A stretch of DNA of 64,000 nt from Chloroflexota bacterium (GTDB lineage Bacteria; Chloroflexota; Limnocylindria; Limnocylindrales; CSP1-4), in assembly GCA_947475545.1 (NCBI GenBank), contig CANJLL010000004.1:124001-188000 (forward strand), in the 5' to 3' direction. Numbering within the stretch: the first letter of the stretch is position 1; the number at the start of each line of letters is the position of its first letter. The position numbers were made by a program, and so were the translations under genes. Below are positions 32,495-42,200 of this stretch, piece by piece. The notes below the pieces were generated by a model that had not been told where the DNA came from, did no database searches, and saw only the letters and a list, made by a program, of their open reading frames with translations.

Positions 32495-33243
32495 GCGGCT
32501 TCCCTCCTCCGAACCGACCGCGCGGCGCCATCTCCGACGAGCCCGACGCCCTGCCGGCGGGCCTGGCGACCGACGCCGAGACCGGCCTGGCCCCTGATGC
32601 CGAAGCCCTCGACCGGGTCCGCTCCATCGCGATTGCCCAGTTCCGGGTGGCCGCAGCGCGCAGTGCCGCCCGCCCGCTGTCGACCCCGGCGCCCCGCCGC
32701 TGGTGGGACGTTCTCCGCCGGCCGGCGTTTGCCGCCGGCATGGCCGGTGCGCTGCTGCTCGGCAGCTTCGGGTTGGTGGCTGCCAACAGCGGCCCGGGCG
32801 ACGCCTTCTACGGGCTCCGGCTGGCGGCCGAGGGGCTGAGCCTGCCGTTCGCGGGTGGCGACCCCACGACCCGCTCCCTCGACCGGCTGCAGCAGCGGCT
32901 CGACGAGGCACAACGGCAGTCCAGCGATCCCACCGCGGTCAGCGCGGCGATCAAGGCCTACCAGGACGAGCTGCGGCGGGCGCTGGCCGAAGCCAAGGAC
33001 GAACCGCCCCGCCAGAAGATCCTGGGCGCCCTCGGGGTCCACGGGGTGGCCCTTGCGACGCTGGAGCAGACGGCACCCAACTCCGCCATCTCGGGTATCG
33101 ATCAGGCTCGGGACCAGGTTGGCCAGGCCCAGCAGCAGCTGCGCGCGACGCCCACGGCGGCGCCCATTCCCGGTGCCGCCGAGACGCCCACAGTGGAGCG
33201 CTCGGCGAAGCCGACGGAGACCCATCGCCCATCGACGCGCTGA
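32491..33243 (+). CDS. Membrane-anchored DUF5667-like protein, probable sigma regulator
   Basis: A 250-residue protein coupled to the ECF sigma factor by a 4-nt overlap. The N-terminal 85 residues are presumably cytoplasmic, with one membrane segment at about 90-110 (PAFAAGMAGALLLGSFGLVAAN). The outer part starts GPGDAFYGLRLAAEGLSLPF and continues as two long helices (RSLDRLQQRLDEAQRQSS, IKAYQDELRRALAEAKDE). The GD-FY-LR opening is typical of DUF5667 proteins encoded after ECF factors in actinobacteria and chloroflexota. The tail is a Thr/Pro-rich low-complexity stretch. An anti-sigma or sensor role follows from context and topology; I see no ZAS zinc motif in the cytoplasmic part. Confidence 0.7.
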   Translation: MSGFPPPNRPRGAISDEPDALPAGLATDAETGLAPDAEALDRVRSIAIAQFRVAAARSAARPLSTPAPRRWWDVLRRPAFAAGMAGALLLGSFGLVAANSGPGDAFYGLRLAAEGLSLPFAGGDPTTRSLDRLQQRLDEAQRQSSDPTAVSAAIKAYQDELRRALAEAKDEPPRQKILGALGVHGVALATLEQTAPNSAISGIDQARDQVGQAQQQLRATPTAAPIPGAAETPTVERSAKPTETHRPSTR

Positions 33244-33342
33244 GGCGCCCATAACAGAACGCCGGCCCGTGCCGTTTCCCCCGACAGCACCCCACGCTCC
33301 GACGCCCATCGGAGCCAGCACGACCGACCAGGAGCATCACAC

Positions 33343-33867
33343 GTGATTGGAACCCTCAAGGCCCTCGGCATCATCAAGGGGACGGCCGCGGCCCTCCTCC
33401 TGACCGGCGCCACCGCCTTCGCCACCACCGGCGCGCTCCCCGACAGCGCCAGCCAGACCGCGGTCGCCGCGGCCGCGGTCGGCCTCGCGACCGCCGATGA
33501 TGGCGCCGGCAACGCCTATGCGCCGCAGGCCGGGCAGGCCTCGCGCGCAGGCAACGCCCACCCGCCGCAGGCCGAGCAGGCCGCCCACGCCGCCCCGGGT
33601 GTCCAGGACGCCGACAGCGCCGCCGACGTCGTCGCCCAGATCGCGGCGAACAAGGCTCGCCTGCTCGACTCCCTCAACGACACCCTGTCGACGCTCGCGG
33701 GCACCAACGCCAACCAGCATGCCGTCGACGGCATCCAGGGCGTCGTCGACAACGTGCAGAGCGGCGACACCGGGCTCAACAAGGCGACCGAGGTCGTCAC
33801 GAGCGCCCCGTCCGTCACGACCCCCGTCGAGCATCCCACGGCGACCCAGCACCCCAGCCGCCCCTGA
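33343..33867 (+). CDS. Small secreted hypothetical protein
   Basis: A 174-residue protein with a GTG start and an N-terminal export signal (MIGTLKALGIIKGTAAALLLTGATAFATTG). The mature part has low-complexity Ala/Gln/Pro repeats (YAPQAGQASRAGNAHPPQAEQAAHAA), then a helical ADVVAQIAANKARLLDSLNDTLSTLAGTNANQHAVDGIQGVVDNVQ and a Thr/Pro tail. I recognise no family. It is third in the ECF sigma run, 99 nt downstream of the regulator, so it may be a target of, or a partner to, that system. Two hairpins follow. Confidence 0.6.
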   Translation: MIGTLKALGIIKGTAAALLLTGATAFATTGALPDSASQTAVAAAAVGLATADDGAGNAYAPQAGQASRAGNAHPPQAEQAAHAAPGVQDADSAADVVAQIAANKARLLDSLNDTLSTLAGTNANQHAVDGIQGVVDNVQSGDTGLNKATEVVTSAPSVTTPVEHPTATQHPSRP

Positions 33868-33868
33868 C

Positions 33869-33897
33869 GTCCACGGCCGCGGGAGGCGGCCGTGGAC
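33869..33897 (+). terminator. Hairpin after secreted protein
   Basis: A near-perfect 12-bp stem (GTCCACGGCCGC / GCGGCCGTGGAC, 33869-33897) one base after the stop. There is no T-run, so it may protect the 3' end rather than terminate. Confidence 0.5.
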
Positions 33898-33909
33898 GCA
33901 GCGTCCCTC

Positions 33910-33949
33910 AACCCCGGGCAGGTCTTCCCCCAGTGGCCTGCCCGGGGTT
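33910..33949. terminator. Convergent terminator
   Basis: AACCCCGGGCAGG and CCTGCCCGGGGTT form a 13-bp stem around a 14-nt loop, followed by TTCTGATT on the plus strand. It separates the ECF run from the minus-strand amidase. Confidence 0.7.
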
Positions 33950-33960
33950 TCTGATTCCCG

Positions 33961-35379
33961 TCAACCCAGGGCCGGGTGGCGGTCGTGCCAGGGCGTGGCG
34001 CGTTCGTAGGCGCGGGCGACGCGCAGCACCAGCGGCTCCTCGAACGGCCCGGCGGCAATCTGCAGGCCGATGGGCAGGCCGGTCGCCGAGAACCCGCACG
34101 GCACCGAGATCGCCGGGATCCCCAGCAGGTTGTACGGGTTCACGAAGCTGGGCTCCCGGAACCGCGCGTCGGGATCCAGGCCGACGAGCGGCTCCGGCGG
34201 CCGGGCGCAGGTCGGCGAGACGATCGCGTCGACCCCGCCCAGGATCTCCCGGACCTGCGAGCGGAGGACGGTGCGCGCCCGGTTCGCGGCAAGGTAGTCG
34301 GCCGCGCCCATGAACGCGCCGCCTCGAAACCGACCGCGGACGCTCCGGCCGTAGCGCTCCGGGTGCTCGCGCAACCCTGCCTCGTGGTAGGCATACGCCT
34401 CGGCCGTGATGATGAGCGTATTCGTCGCCCGACCCGCGATCAGCGCCGCCGACGGGATCGGCACGGTCTCCGCCCCTTCCGCCTCCAGCACCCCGAGCGC
34501 CGCCTCGAATGCGGCGAGCACGTCCGGGTCGATGGTCCCCATCTCATGGACCCAGTCCCAGGCGACGCCCAGCCGCAGCCCGCGCACGCCTTGTTCAAGC
34601 CCCGCTCGATAGTCCGGCACGGGCTCGCCTGAAGCCGTGGCGTCGAGGGGATCCGGGCCCGCGATCGTGCCCAGGAGGATCGCCGCGTCGTCGACCGTCC
34701 GGGCCAGCGGACCTGCGTGGTCCAGCGACCAGGCCAGCGGCACCACCCCGTGGCGGCTGACGCGACCCCAGGTTGGCTTGAGCCCCACGATCCCGCAGTG
34801 TGCCGCGGGCTTCCGAATGGAGCCGCCCGTGTCCGACCCCAGCGCCCCAAAGCACAGGCCGGCGGCGACGGCGGCACCGGAGCCGCTGCTGGAGCCGCCG
34901 GGCTCGTGGTCCAGGTTCCAGGGGTTCCGGGGCGCGGGGAAGACGCCGTCCGAGGCCGGCCCACCAAACGCGAACTCCGCCATGCCGTGCTTGCCCACGA
35001 GGACCGCGCCCGCCTCCCGGAGGCGCACCACCACGCTGGCGTCTTCGTCCGGGACCCAGTCGATCAGCACCCGCGAGTGGGCCGTGGTCCGGATGCCCTT
35101 CGTCGCATACAGGTCCTTGAGGCCGACCGGGATGCCGTGGAGCGGTCCGCGGTCCACCCCGGCCGCCAGCTCCTCCTCCGCGCGGGCGGCCTGCGCCCGG
35201 GCCAGGTCGGCGGCGACCAGCACGAAGCTGTGGAGAACCGGGTCCACCGCCGTGATCCGCGCCAGTGCGGCCTCGGTGAGCTCGGTCGGCGAGACGGCAC
35301 CGGACCGGATGGCGGCGGCTGCCGTGGCGATCGGCGCGAAGGCGAGGGATTCGGCCTTCACGACCGTGGGGTCCGCCAC
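33961..35379 (-). CDS. Amidase family enzyme (AtzE/GatA-like)
   Basis: A 472-residue amidase-signature enzyme. The Ser-cisSer-Lys catalytic system is visible: Lys88 in IPVGLKDLYATKG, the serine-rich PGGSSSGSGAA at about 161-170, and the nucleophilic Ser187 in DTGGSIRKPAA. The N-terminal helical part (IRSGAVSPTELTEAALARITAVDP) is also standard. GatA-type tRNA amidotransferase use is unlikely because no gatB is near. A small gene just upstream encodes a GatC/AtzG-like partner and overlaps it by 22 nt, as in cyanuric acid and related amide pathways (AtzG-AtzE). The substrate is unknown. Confidence 0.85.
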   Translation of the reverse strand: MADPTVVKAESLAFAPIATAAAAIRSGAVSPTELTEAALARITAVDPVLHSFVLVAADLARAQAARAEEELAAGVDRGPLHGIPVGLKDLYATKGIRTTAHSRVLIDWVPDEDASVVVRLREAGAVLVGKHGMAEFAFGGPASDGVFPAPRNPWNLDHEPGGSSSGSGAAVAAGLCFGALGSDTGGSIRKPAAHCGIVGLKPTWGRVSRHGVVPLAWSLDHAGPLARTVDDAAILLGTIAGPDPLDATASGEPVPDYRAGLEQGVRGLRLGVAWDWVHEMGTIDPDVLAAFEAALGVLEAEGAETVPIPSAALIAGRATNTLIITAEAYAYHEAGLREHPERYGRSVRGRFRGGAFMGAADYLAANRARTVLRSQVREILGGVDAIVSPTCARPPEPLVGLDPDARFREPSFVNPYNLLGIPAISVPCGFSATGLPIGLQIAAGPFEEPLVLRVARAYERATPWHDRHPALG

Positions 35380-35597
35380 GGCGCGACCGCCGGGCCCGCC
35401 GGCTCCACGGCCGGATCGATGAGCGCCCGGACCTCATCCCCCATCGCGTCGAGACGGCGCACGGAGGTCAGGAGTCCTCGGGCCTCGTCCTCGGACAGAG
35501 GCAGCCCGGCGGCCGCGGCCCGGGCGAGAAGATCCGCTACTCCCTCGGCTTCGCCAGGGGCGAATCCGGAGGAGAGCCGATCGGGGGTACCTGCCAC
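35358..35597 (-). CDS. AtzG/DUF4089-like small partner of amidase
   Basis: A 79-residue, mostly helical protein: EAEGVADLLARAAAAGLPLSEDEARGLLTSVRRLDAMGDEVRALIDPAVEPAGPA. The GLPLSEDEARGLL pattern and helical pairing are those of DUF4089/AtzG and are reminiscent of GatC. It starts at a GTG at 35597 with GGGAGG about 8 nt upstream (an upstream ATG would add 26 basic, hydrophobic residues and overlap the Hsp20 fragment). The 3' end overlaps the amidase start by 22 nt, so the two are translationally coupled. Small partners of this kind stabilise and activate their amidase. Confidence 0.65.
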   Translation of the reverse strand: MAGTPDRLSSGFAPGEAEGVADLLARAAAAGLPLSEDEARGLLTSVRRLDAMGDEVRALIDPAVEPAGPAVAPWRTPRS

Positions 35598-35620
35598 GTG
35601 GAGAGCCTCCCTCGAGCTTG

Positions 35621-35971
35621 TCAACAGCAAGACGATCCGCAGCCTGTGGCCATGGTAGCAACGGAGCCGTGCCATGCGTTAGGTCCCCCGCCAGTCGGCG
35701 GGTTGGCCACCGCTGCGGCATGGCTCGAAGGCCCGCCAGCGGAGTCGTCGTCCTTGACGGTGATCGCGACGTCGTCGGGCTTGACGCCGGGCAGGGCCGC
35801 CCGGGCGACGACCTCGGCGTCGGTCGTGCAGAAGTCCAGCGCCGGGGCGACCTCGCGCTCCCCGTCCGCAATCCGGAGCGGGCGGAAGAAGCGATCGTCG
35901 AACAGCCGCTCCATGGCCTCGCGCATCGAGACCATGTCGGGCAGCGGGGTGGGGCGACGGGTGAGTGACAA
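35621..35971 (-). pseudogene. Truncated Hsp20/alpha-crystallin gene
   Basis: The first 75 or so residues are recognisably Hsp20-type: MREAMERLFDDRFFRPLR (the amphipathic N-terminal helix), VAPALDFCTTDAEVVARAALPGVKPDDVAITVKDD. The alpha-crystallin core would then continue with further beta strands and a GxL-type motif, but here it breaks off into a Gly/Ala/Pro-rich stretch ending GSSCC with no similarity to the fold. None of the other frames restores it. A TTG start at 35971 has AGGAGG 6 nt upstream, so translation may still occur. It reads as a decayed or 3'-deleted heat-shock gene next to the AtzG/amidase pair. Confidence 0.6.
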
Positions 35972-36180
35972 GGGACACCTCCTTCGGTGGTCCAGGTGGC
36001 CCGACGCACCGGGACGTTCGGCCGGCCGGGCAGCGCATCTGTGGGTCGACTCCAGTTGTGGTCTGGGGGCGCGCACCACGTCAGAGTCGCAGAGCGCGAA
36101 CCCGCTTTGCGGAGGGCTCATCCGGCCGGCCGGATGACGACGGGGCGGCACCACTTGATCCGGACCGTCATACTGTTCCG

Positions 36181-37248
36181 GTGCACGTCCCCGTCGCCCG
36201 CCTGGCCGGAGCCGCCCGGGCCGTCCCGATCGTGCTGCTGGCAGTCGCCCTCGCGCTGCCGGCCGTCCTCCTCGCTGTCGACGCGAGCGCCGTCAAGAAC
36301 CTGGTCGAGACCACCTACAAGATGGTCTGCGGCTCGAACCCGCCATCGTGGAGCTGTGTCAACACAGGCTCGCCCAGCCTGCAGGCCATCATCACGCCGC
36401 AGGCTGGGCCCGTGACCTCGGTCACGACGCGGTCGTCCGGCTCCCTGGGGTCGGGCATGAGCGCGGCGTCGATCGCGTATATGAACGACGTCCTGGGCCT
36501 GGCCTGCGCCCCGGACGACGTGACGGCCTTCGTCGGCCAGGTCGCCGCCCTGACGGATGGCGGAACCGTGTCCCCCGTCAGCTTGAAGGCGTGCACGCTC
36601 AGCGGTGGACGCGACCTGACGGCCTCTACGTTCTGGGTGACCGCCGATGTCATCGCCCCAACCCCGACCCCCACGCCAACCCCGACCCCCACGCCAACCC
36701 CGACCCCCACGCCAACGCCGACCCCCACGCCAACGCCGACCCCCACGCCAACGCCGGCCTCTACGCCAACGCCGGCCTCTACGCCGACACCCGGCCCCTC
36801 GCCCACCCCCAGCTCGTCGCCGGCTGCGAGCCCGTCGCCGGCTGCGAGCCCGTCGCCGACCCTCTCGCCATCGCCAGAGCCCACCCCGTCGCCCGCACCC
36901 TCGGCCGCGACGCCCGCCGTGAGCCCAGCACCCACCCAGGCGCCCACGCCAATGCCTTCACCCTCCGCGACCGCCGTCCCTCCGGCCGGCGGTCCCAGCC
37001 CATCTCCGCAGAGCGGCGTTCTGGGCTGGGTGGACACCGTCCCCGGCGCCGCCGCCGTCCGGTCCGACCTGGGGACCGCCTGGTTGAGCCTGGCCGCCAT
37101 GATCGCCATCCTCCTCGCGATGGGCTGGGTAGGCGAGCTGTTCAACGACACGCTCGAGGCGAACTACGACCGCATTCTGGCCGCCTGGCGCGCCAGCCGG
37201 CTGCGGCACCTCGTCCGGTCCGCGCTGGGCCGCGGAGCCGGCTTGTGA
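36181..37248 (+). CDS. Secreted, membrane-anchored Thr/Pro-repeat protein
   Basis: A 355-residue protein of no recognised family. A GTG start at 36181 gives a long signal or anchor segment ([26 protein letters not shown]). The outer domain (about 40-155) contains cysteines in [15 protein letters not shown] and LACAPDDV...KACTLSGG that could form disulfides. A repeat linker of TPTPTP/PASTPT (about 160-290) follows, built at DNA level from seven 18-bp units. A C-terminal membrane segment ([19 protein letters not shown]) ends with a basic tail. The layout suggests a surface domain on a rigid stalk. It overlaps the next membrane protein by 4 nt (GTGA). Confidence 0.65.
   Translation: MHVPVARLAGAARAVPIVLLAVALALPAVLLAVDASAVKNLVETTYKMVCGSNPPSWSCVNTGSPSLQAIITPQAGPVTSVTTRSSGSLGSGMSAASIAYMNDVLGLACAPDDVTAFVGQVAALTDGGTVSPVSLKACTLSGGRDLTASTFWVTADVIAPTPTPTPTPTPTPTPTPTPTPTPTPTPTPTPTPASTPTPASTPTPGPSPTPSSSPAASPSPAASPSPTLSPSPEPTPSPAPSAATPAVSPAPTQAPTPMPSPSATAVPPAGGPSPSPQSGVLGWVDTVPGAAAVRSDLGTAWLSLAAMIAILLAMGWVGELFNDTLEANYDRILAAWRASRLRHLVRSALGRGAGL
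36658..36783 (+). repeat. Seven tandem 18-bp units encoding PTPTPT
   Basis: Units are CCAACCCCGACCCCCACG and two drifted variants (CCAACGCCGACCCCCACG, CCAACGCCGGCCTCTACG). Five units match in the last eight bases and the last two differ there. Two copies of a second 18-bp unit (TCGCCGGCTGCGAGCCCG) follow at 36817-36852. Because the unit length is a multiple of three, expansion or contraction would change stalk length and keep the frame. Confidence 0.85.
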
Positions 37249-37991
37249 GGGCGGTCGCGGCGGCCCTGCTCGCGGCGGCGCTCATCAGCTCCTTCCTGTC
37301 GCCCAGCTTCGGGCCGGACGCAGCATCCGTGCCCACGTTCATCGGCTTCCTGCTGGGGCTCTCGATCGTGCTCGTCGCGTTCGAGCTGCCGCCGATCGTC
37401 ATGCGCTTGCGCGCCACTGGCGAGGTGGGACGCCTGCGCGCCCTGCCCTGGACGCTGGCGCTCGCGGCCGCGTTCGTCCTGATCTCGCGGATCGCCGGCC
37501 TGCAGCCTGGCTACCTGTACGGGCTGGTGCTGTCCGTCACCTTCACGCGCGAGGCGACGCACGGCCAGGAGGCGCGCGAGACGGCCGTAGGCATGGCCTG
37601 CACGCTCGCCGTCGCTCTCGCCGCGTGGCTCCTGCTCGACAGCCTGCGATCGGGCCTCGTCACCGCCGGGGATGCGCTTGGCACGGTCTTCCAGACCGCG
37701 ATGGCCGCGGTGGTCGTGTCCGGCCTCGAGGCAGCCGCCTTCGGGATGCTCCCCGTCCGGTTCATGCCCGGCCGGACGGTCTACGAGTGGAGCCGGCCGG
37801 CCTGGGCGATCCTCTTCGGCCTCGGGGTCTTCGCCTTCGTCCAGGTCCTGGTTGGGCCGAGCAGCGGCTACCTGGCGGAGCTCGAGCCCAGCGCGTGGCT
37901 TGCCGCGCTGGGGGTCTTCGCCGCGTTTGGGGCGTTCTCGCTGGCGTTTTGGGCATGGTTCCGGTTCCGGCCGGCGGCGCGGGCCGGATGA
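37245..37991 (+). CDS. Polytopic membrane protein, partner of repeat protein
   Basis: A 248-residue integral membrane protein with about seven or eight hydrophobic segments (for example [74 protein letters not shown]). It has no recognised family. The GTG start overlaps the previous stop by 4 nt, so it is translated together with the Thr/Pro-repeat protein. Charged residues sit mainly in [16 protein letters not shown] and [14 protein letters not shown] loops. The pair may form one complex in which this protein is the membrane base, but this is inferred only from the overlap. Confidence 0.6.
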   Translation: MRAVAAALLAAALISSFLSPSFGPDAASVPTFIGFLLGLSIVLVAFELPPIVMRLRATGEVGRLRALPWTLALAAAFVLISRIAGLQPGYLYGLVLSVTFTREATHGQEARETAVGMACTLAVALAAWLLLDSLRSGLVTAGDALGTVFQTAMAAVVVSGLEAAAFGMLPVRFMPGRTVYEWSRPAWAILFGLGVFAFVQVLVGPSSGYLAELEPSAWLAALGVFAAFGAFSLAFWAWFRFRPAARAG

Positions 37992-38061
37992 CCGGACCGG
38001 GCGGGCCGGCGACGGCGACGGCGGGCGGGGCGAATCCGAAGCGCGCGGAGGACGCCCAGGA

Positions 38062-38937
38062 CTAGGAGCGGACCACCAGGACGCTGGTCCGCGCGGTCGC
38101 GACGAGCTCCGAGCTGGTGCTGCCCAGGAGGAACCCCTCCACCCCGGAGATCCCGCGCGAGCCCACCACGATGAGGTCGGCACCGATCTGGGCGGCGAGG
38201 ATCTCCAGCTCGGCGCTGGCCCGGCCATGGCGCGCGTGCGAAGTCGCGGCCAGGCCTTCGCGCCGGAGGCGATCGGCCGCATCGCGGGCGATGTCCTCGC
38301 CGGCATGGCGTGACTCCGCCAGGTCCTCGGGCGCCGCCCGGTGGTGGAGCGCCGCCTCGTGCCCCAGCGCCGAGGGCAGCAGGGTGTCGCCGATCTCCCA
38401 CGTGCTGCACACGGCCACCGCCGGCGCACCCCGGTACGGGAGGGCGGCGAGCAACGCCAGGGCGGTGTCCGCGTCGGGCGACTCGTCGTAGCCCAGGACG
38501 ATCCGGTCGATGGGCCGACCGTCCCGCGCGATCAGGACCGGCGCGTGGCTGTAGCGTGCCACGGTCCCGGTGACTCGCCCGCTGTAGCCGTGCCCGTCGC
38601 CATCCGCCGAGCGAGCGCCCAGGATCACGAGGTCGGGTCGAGTGGATTCCACGAAGACGACGATCTCGTCGGCCGCATGCCCGGTTCGGACCGATGATTC
38701 GACCGTGAAGCCGGCGGCCTCCAGCCGCTCTCGCTCGCCTGCCATCAGCCGCTCGACTCGCCGTTCATCGTCGCCGGGGGCAGGTCCGCCATCGACCTGT
38801 CGCGAGAGCGGCCGGGTGCGGCCGCCGGCGACGGCCAGCAGCTGGACGACGGTGTCGTCCGCGACGAAGGTGGCGATGAGCTTGTCGATGGCCGCGGCGG
38901 CCCGCGGGGAGCCATCCGTGGGGCAGACGACGCGCAC
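38062..38937 (-). CDS. Double universal stress protein
   Basis: A 291-residue protein with two tandem UspA domains, each about 140 residues. The second domain has a full nucleotide-binding motif, VVGSRGISGVEGFLLGSTSSELV (the G-2x-G-9x-G(S/T) pattern), and ends VLVVRS as usual. The first domain's equivalent (GARSADGDGHGYSGRVTGTVARY) departs from that pattern and may not bind ATP. The start is a GTG at 38937 (VRVVCPTDGS); the longer frame upstream is Arg/Pro-rich shadow sequence. Tandem Usp proteins help survival in starvation or hypoxia in actinobacteria and relatives. It is divergent from the protease gene. Confidence 0.8.
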   Translation of the reverse strand: MRVVCPTDGSPRAAAAIDKLIATFVADDTVVQLLAVAGGRTRPLSRQVDGGPAPGDDERRVERLMAGERERLEAAGFTVESSVRTGHAADEIVVFVESTRPDLVILGARSADGDGHGYSGRVTGTVARYSHAPVLIARDGRPIDRIVLGYDESPDADTALALLAALPYRGAPAVAVCSTWEIGDTLLPSALGHEAALHHRAAPEDLAESRHAGEDIARDAADRLRREGLAATSHARHGRASAELEILAAQIGADLIVVGSRGISGVEGFLLGSTSSELVATARTSVLVVRS

Positions 38938-39242
38938 CTGGTGGACCCGTTCTTTCTGGTCCCGGCCGATCGACCATGTCGCCGGCGACAGGTGGCCAGC
39001 CTCCTGCCACTGTCCTCCCCTGGGCGCTGCCCGGGAAGAGCCGTCGGGCCTGCCGAAGGGGTCGCATGGCCCGCACGGCGGGTCGGGTCCGCCCGGCCCG
39101 GAAGGACCGGCGGCGGGCTCAAGTTGTCCCCAAATCAGCCGTGACCATGACGAGAGTCCTATTCCAGACCGCCGTTGTCCGGCGGTACGATGGGGCGAAA
39201 GTCCTGCCTCGCCGAGGGCCCCACCGCATCGGAGTCCAGACC
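38938..39242. other. Divergent intergenic region
   Basis: About 305 nt between the minus-strand double Usp gene and the plus-strand protease gene. It must hold promoters for both. I see a 7-bp inverted repeat with a 5-nt loop (ACCGCCG / CGGCGGT, 39168-39186) close to the protease start, but no confident -35/-10 pair and no small gene. Confidence 0.4.
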
Positions 39243-42200
39243 ATGGATCGTCTCCGCCCACGCTCCATCATCGGACGGGCCGCCGCCAGCCTTGTCCTGG
39301 TTGCCACGCTCGCAAGCCCGGGAGCCGCGTTCGCGACCGCGCCCGACAAGCGGCACGACAACGATGAGATCGCCGCCGAGCTCGCCCGGCCACACGTCGC
39401 CGACGCGGTGCTGGTTCGGTACCGCGACCAGGCCAGCGAGACGGAGAAGTCGGCGATCCGGGCCCGCGCGGGCGCGGAGGGATCCAGGGAGATCTCATCC
39501 CTGGCCAGGGGTGTCGAACGCCTGGCCCTGCCGGCCGGTGCGTCGCTGGCGACCGTCCTGGCCACGCTCAAGGCCGACCCGCGCGTCGATCTGGCGCAGC
39601 CGGACTACATCGTGACCAAGCAGGTCACCTCCAACGACCCGTACTACACGGCTGGCTCCCTGTGGGGCATGGCTGGCGATGCATCCCCGCTGGTCACCAA
39701 CCAGTACGGCTCCGGCACGGCCGAGGCGTGGGCCGCCGGGTACACCGGCTCGTCCAACGTCGTGATCGGCGTGATCGACGAGGGCATCCAGTTCGACCAC
39801 CCGGACCTGGCCGCCAACATCTGGACCAACCCGGGCGACATCGCCGGCAACGGCATCGATGACGACGGCAACGGCTTCGTCGACGACGTCCACGGCTGGG
39901 ACTTCTTCAACAACGACGGCACCGTGTTTGACGCCGGGGGCGACTCGCACGGCACCCATGTCTCCGGGACCATCGGCGGTGTTGGCAACAACGGCATCGG
40001 CGTGGCCGGCGTCAACTGGAACGTGAAGATCATCTCGGCCAAGTTCCTGGGCCCCTCGGGCGGCTCCACCTCGGACGCCGTCCGCGCGCTGGACTACCTC
40101 ACGGACCTGAAGCTCAATCACGGCGTCAACCTGGTCGCCAGCAGCAACTCGTGGGGCGGCGGCGGCTTCGACCAGCTCCTGCTGGACGCCATCAACCGGA
40201 GCGGCGACGCGGGGATGCTCTTCGTGGCGGCCGCCGGCAACGGCAGCAGCAACACGGACGCGGTGGCCAACTACCCGTCCAACTACCAGTGCACCAGCGG
40301 CGGGACGCGCGGCTACGACTGCCTGATCTCCGTTGCCGCGATCGACTCCGCTGGCGCCAAGGCCAGCTTCTCCAACTGGGGCGCCACCACGGTCGACCTT
40401 GGCGCCCCGGGCGTCAACATCAACTCCACGCTCCCCACCAATACGTACGGCGCGTACAGCGGCACCTCCATGGCCACCCCGCATGTGTCCGGCGCCGTCG
40501 CGCTCTGCAAGTCGGTCAACCCCGCCGTCACGGCGCAGGGGATCCGTGCCGCCATCATGGGCTCGGCGGCACCCACCGCCTCGATGGCCGGCAACACGGT
40601 GACGGGCGGCCGCCTCGACGTGGGCGCCATGATCTCGCTCTGCGCGCCGGCCACCGCGCCGGTCACGGGCGGCCCGGGCAGCAGCCTGAACGCGGCCGCC
40701 ACGGCGTCTACTCGCGTCTCGCTCACGTGGACCGATGGCGCCACGGACGAGGCTGCGTGGGAGATCCAGCAGAGCCCAGCGGGCTGCGCCGCCTGGGCCA
40801 CCATTGGCAGCGCAGGCGCCAACCAGGCCGCCGTCGCCGTCTCGGGCCTGCAGCCGGCGACCGCGTACTGCTTCCGGGTCCGGGCCACCAACTCGTACAA
40901 CGGCGGCAGCCAGTCGGCCTGGTCGAACACGGCGAACGTCACCACCCCGGCGGCCCCGCCGCCGTACGCGTGCTCGGCGACCCCCTATGCGTGGATCGAC
41001 GCCTCGGCGGGCGGGACTTCGTACGCCCTGACCGACGACTCAGCGGCCACGGTCTCGATCCCGTTCGCATTCAACTTCTACGGCGAGCCCGTGACGGCGG
41101 CCCAGGTCGCATCGAACGGCTTCCTCCGCCTGGACGGCGGAGCAGCGACCGCGTACACCAACGTCGCCATCCCCAATCCGGCTGACCCGAACGCCTTCAT
41201 CGCCGCCTTCTGGGACGACCTGAACCCGGGCGGTGCCAGCAACATCTGGACCCGGACCGTTGGCAGCGCCCCCAATCGCCAGTTCGTGGCCGAGTGGCTC
41301 AACGTCCCGCACTTCAGCGTGGCCGGGAGCGCCCTGACCTTCGAGGTCATCCTCGACGAGGCGACCGGCGCGATCACGATGCAGTGGCAGGACGTGGTGG
41401 CCGGAAATGTCTCGTACGACTACGGCGCCTCGGCGACCGTGGGGATCGAGAACCCTGGCGGCAGCGCGGGGACCCAGCTCTCGTCCAATACGGCATCGCT
41501 GGCCAACCTGACGGCCCAGCGATGCACCAACGGCGTCGCGGCCACCCCGCCGACCGTCACGACCACGTCGCTCCCCGACGGGACCACCGGCTCGCCCTAC
41601 GCGGCCACGCTCGCCGCCGCGGGCGGTACGGCCCCCTACGCCTGGGCCATCACCGGCAGCCTGCCGGCCGGCCTCTCCCTGAACGCCGGCACCGGGGCCA
41701 TCTCGGGCACGCCCAGCGCGACCGGGACGACCACGTTCAGCGCGGTGGTCACCGGCAACGACGGGGCCAGCTCCGGCCGGTCCCTGTCGATCCGCGTGGC
41801 CGCGCCGCTCTCCATCACCACGGCGTCGCTCACCGGTGGGACCGTGGGCACCGCGTCCTCACGCACGGTGGCGGCGACCGGCGGCCAGACCCCGTACGCG
41901 TGGTCGGTCATCGGCAGCCTGCCCAACGGGCTGACCATCAACGCCTCCACGGGCGTCATCTCGGGCACCCCCACGGTGGCCGGCACATTCGCCTTCACGG
42001 CCCAGGTCACCGACGCCGGCCAGCCGACGCCCCGCGTCGCGACCAGGGCGCTGTCGATCACCATCGCCAGCGTTGCCGTTCCCGCGGCGTTCAACAAGTC
42101 CTCGCCCAGCAACGGTTCACGGGTCAACTCGACGTCCCGGGCAACCCTCAGCTGGGCGTCCAGCACCCGCGCCACCTCCTACGAGTACTGCGTGTCGCTG

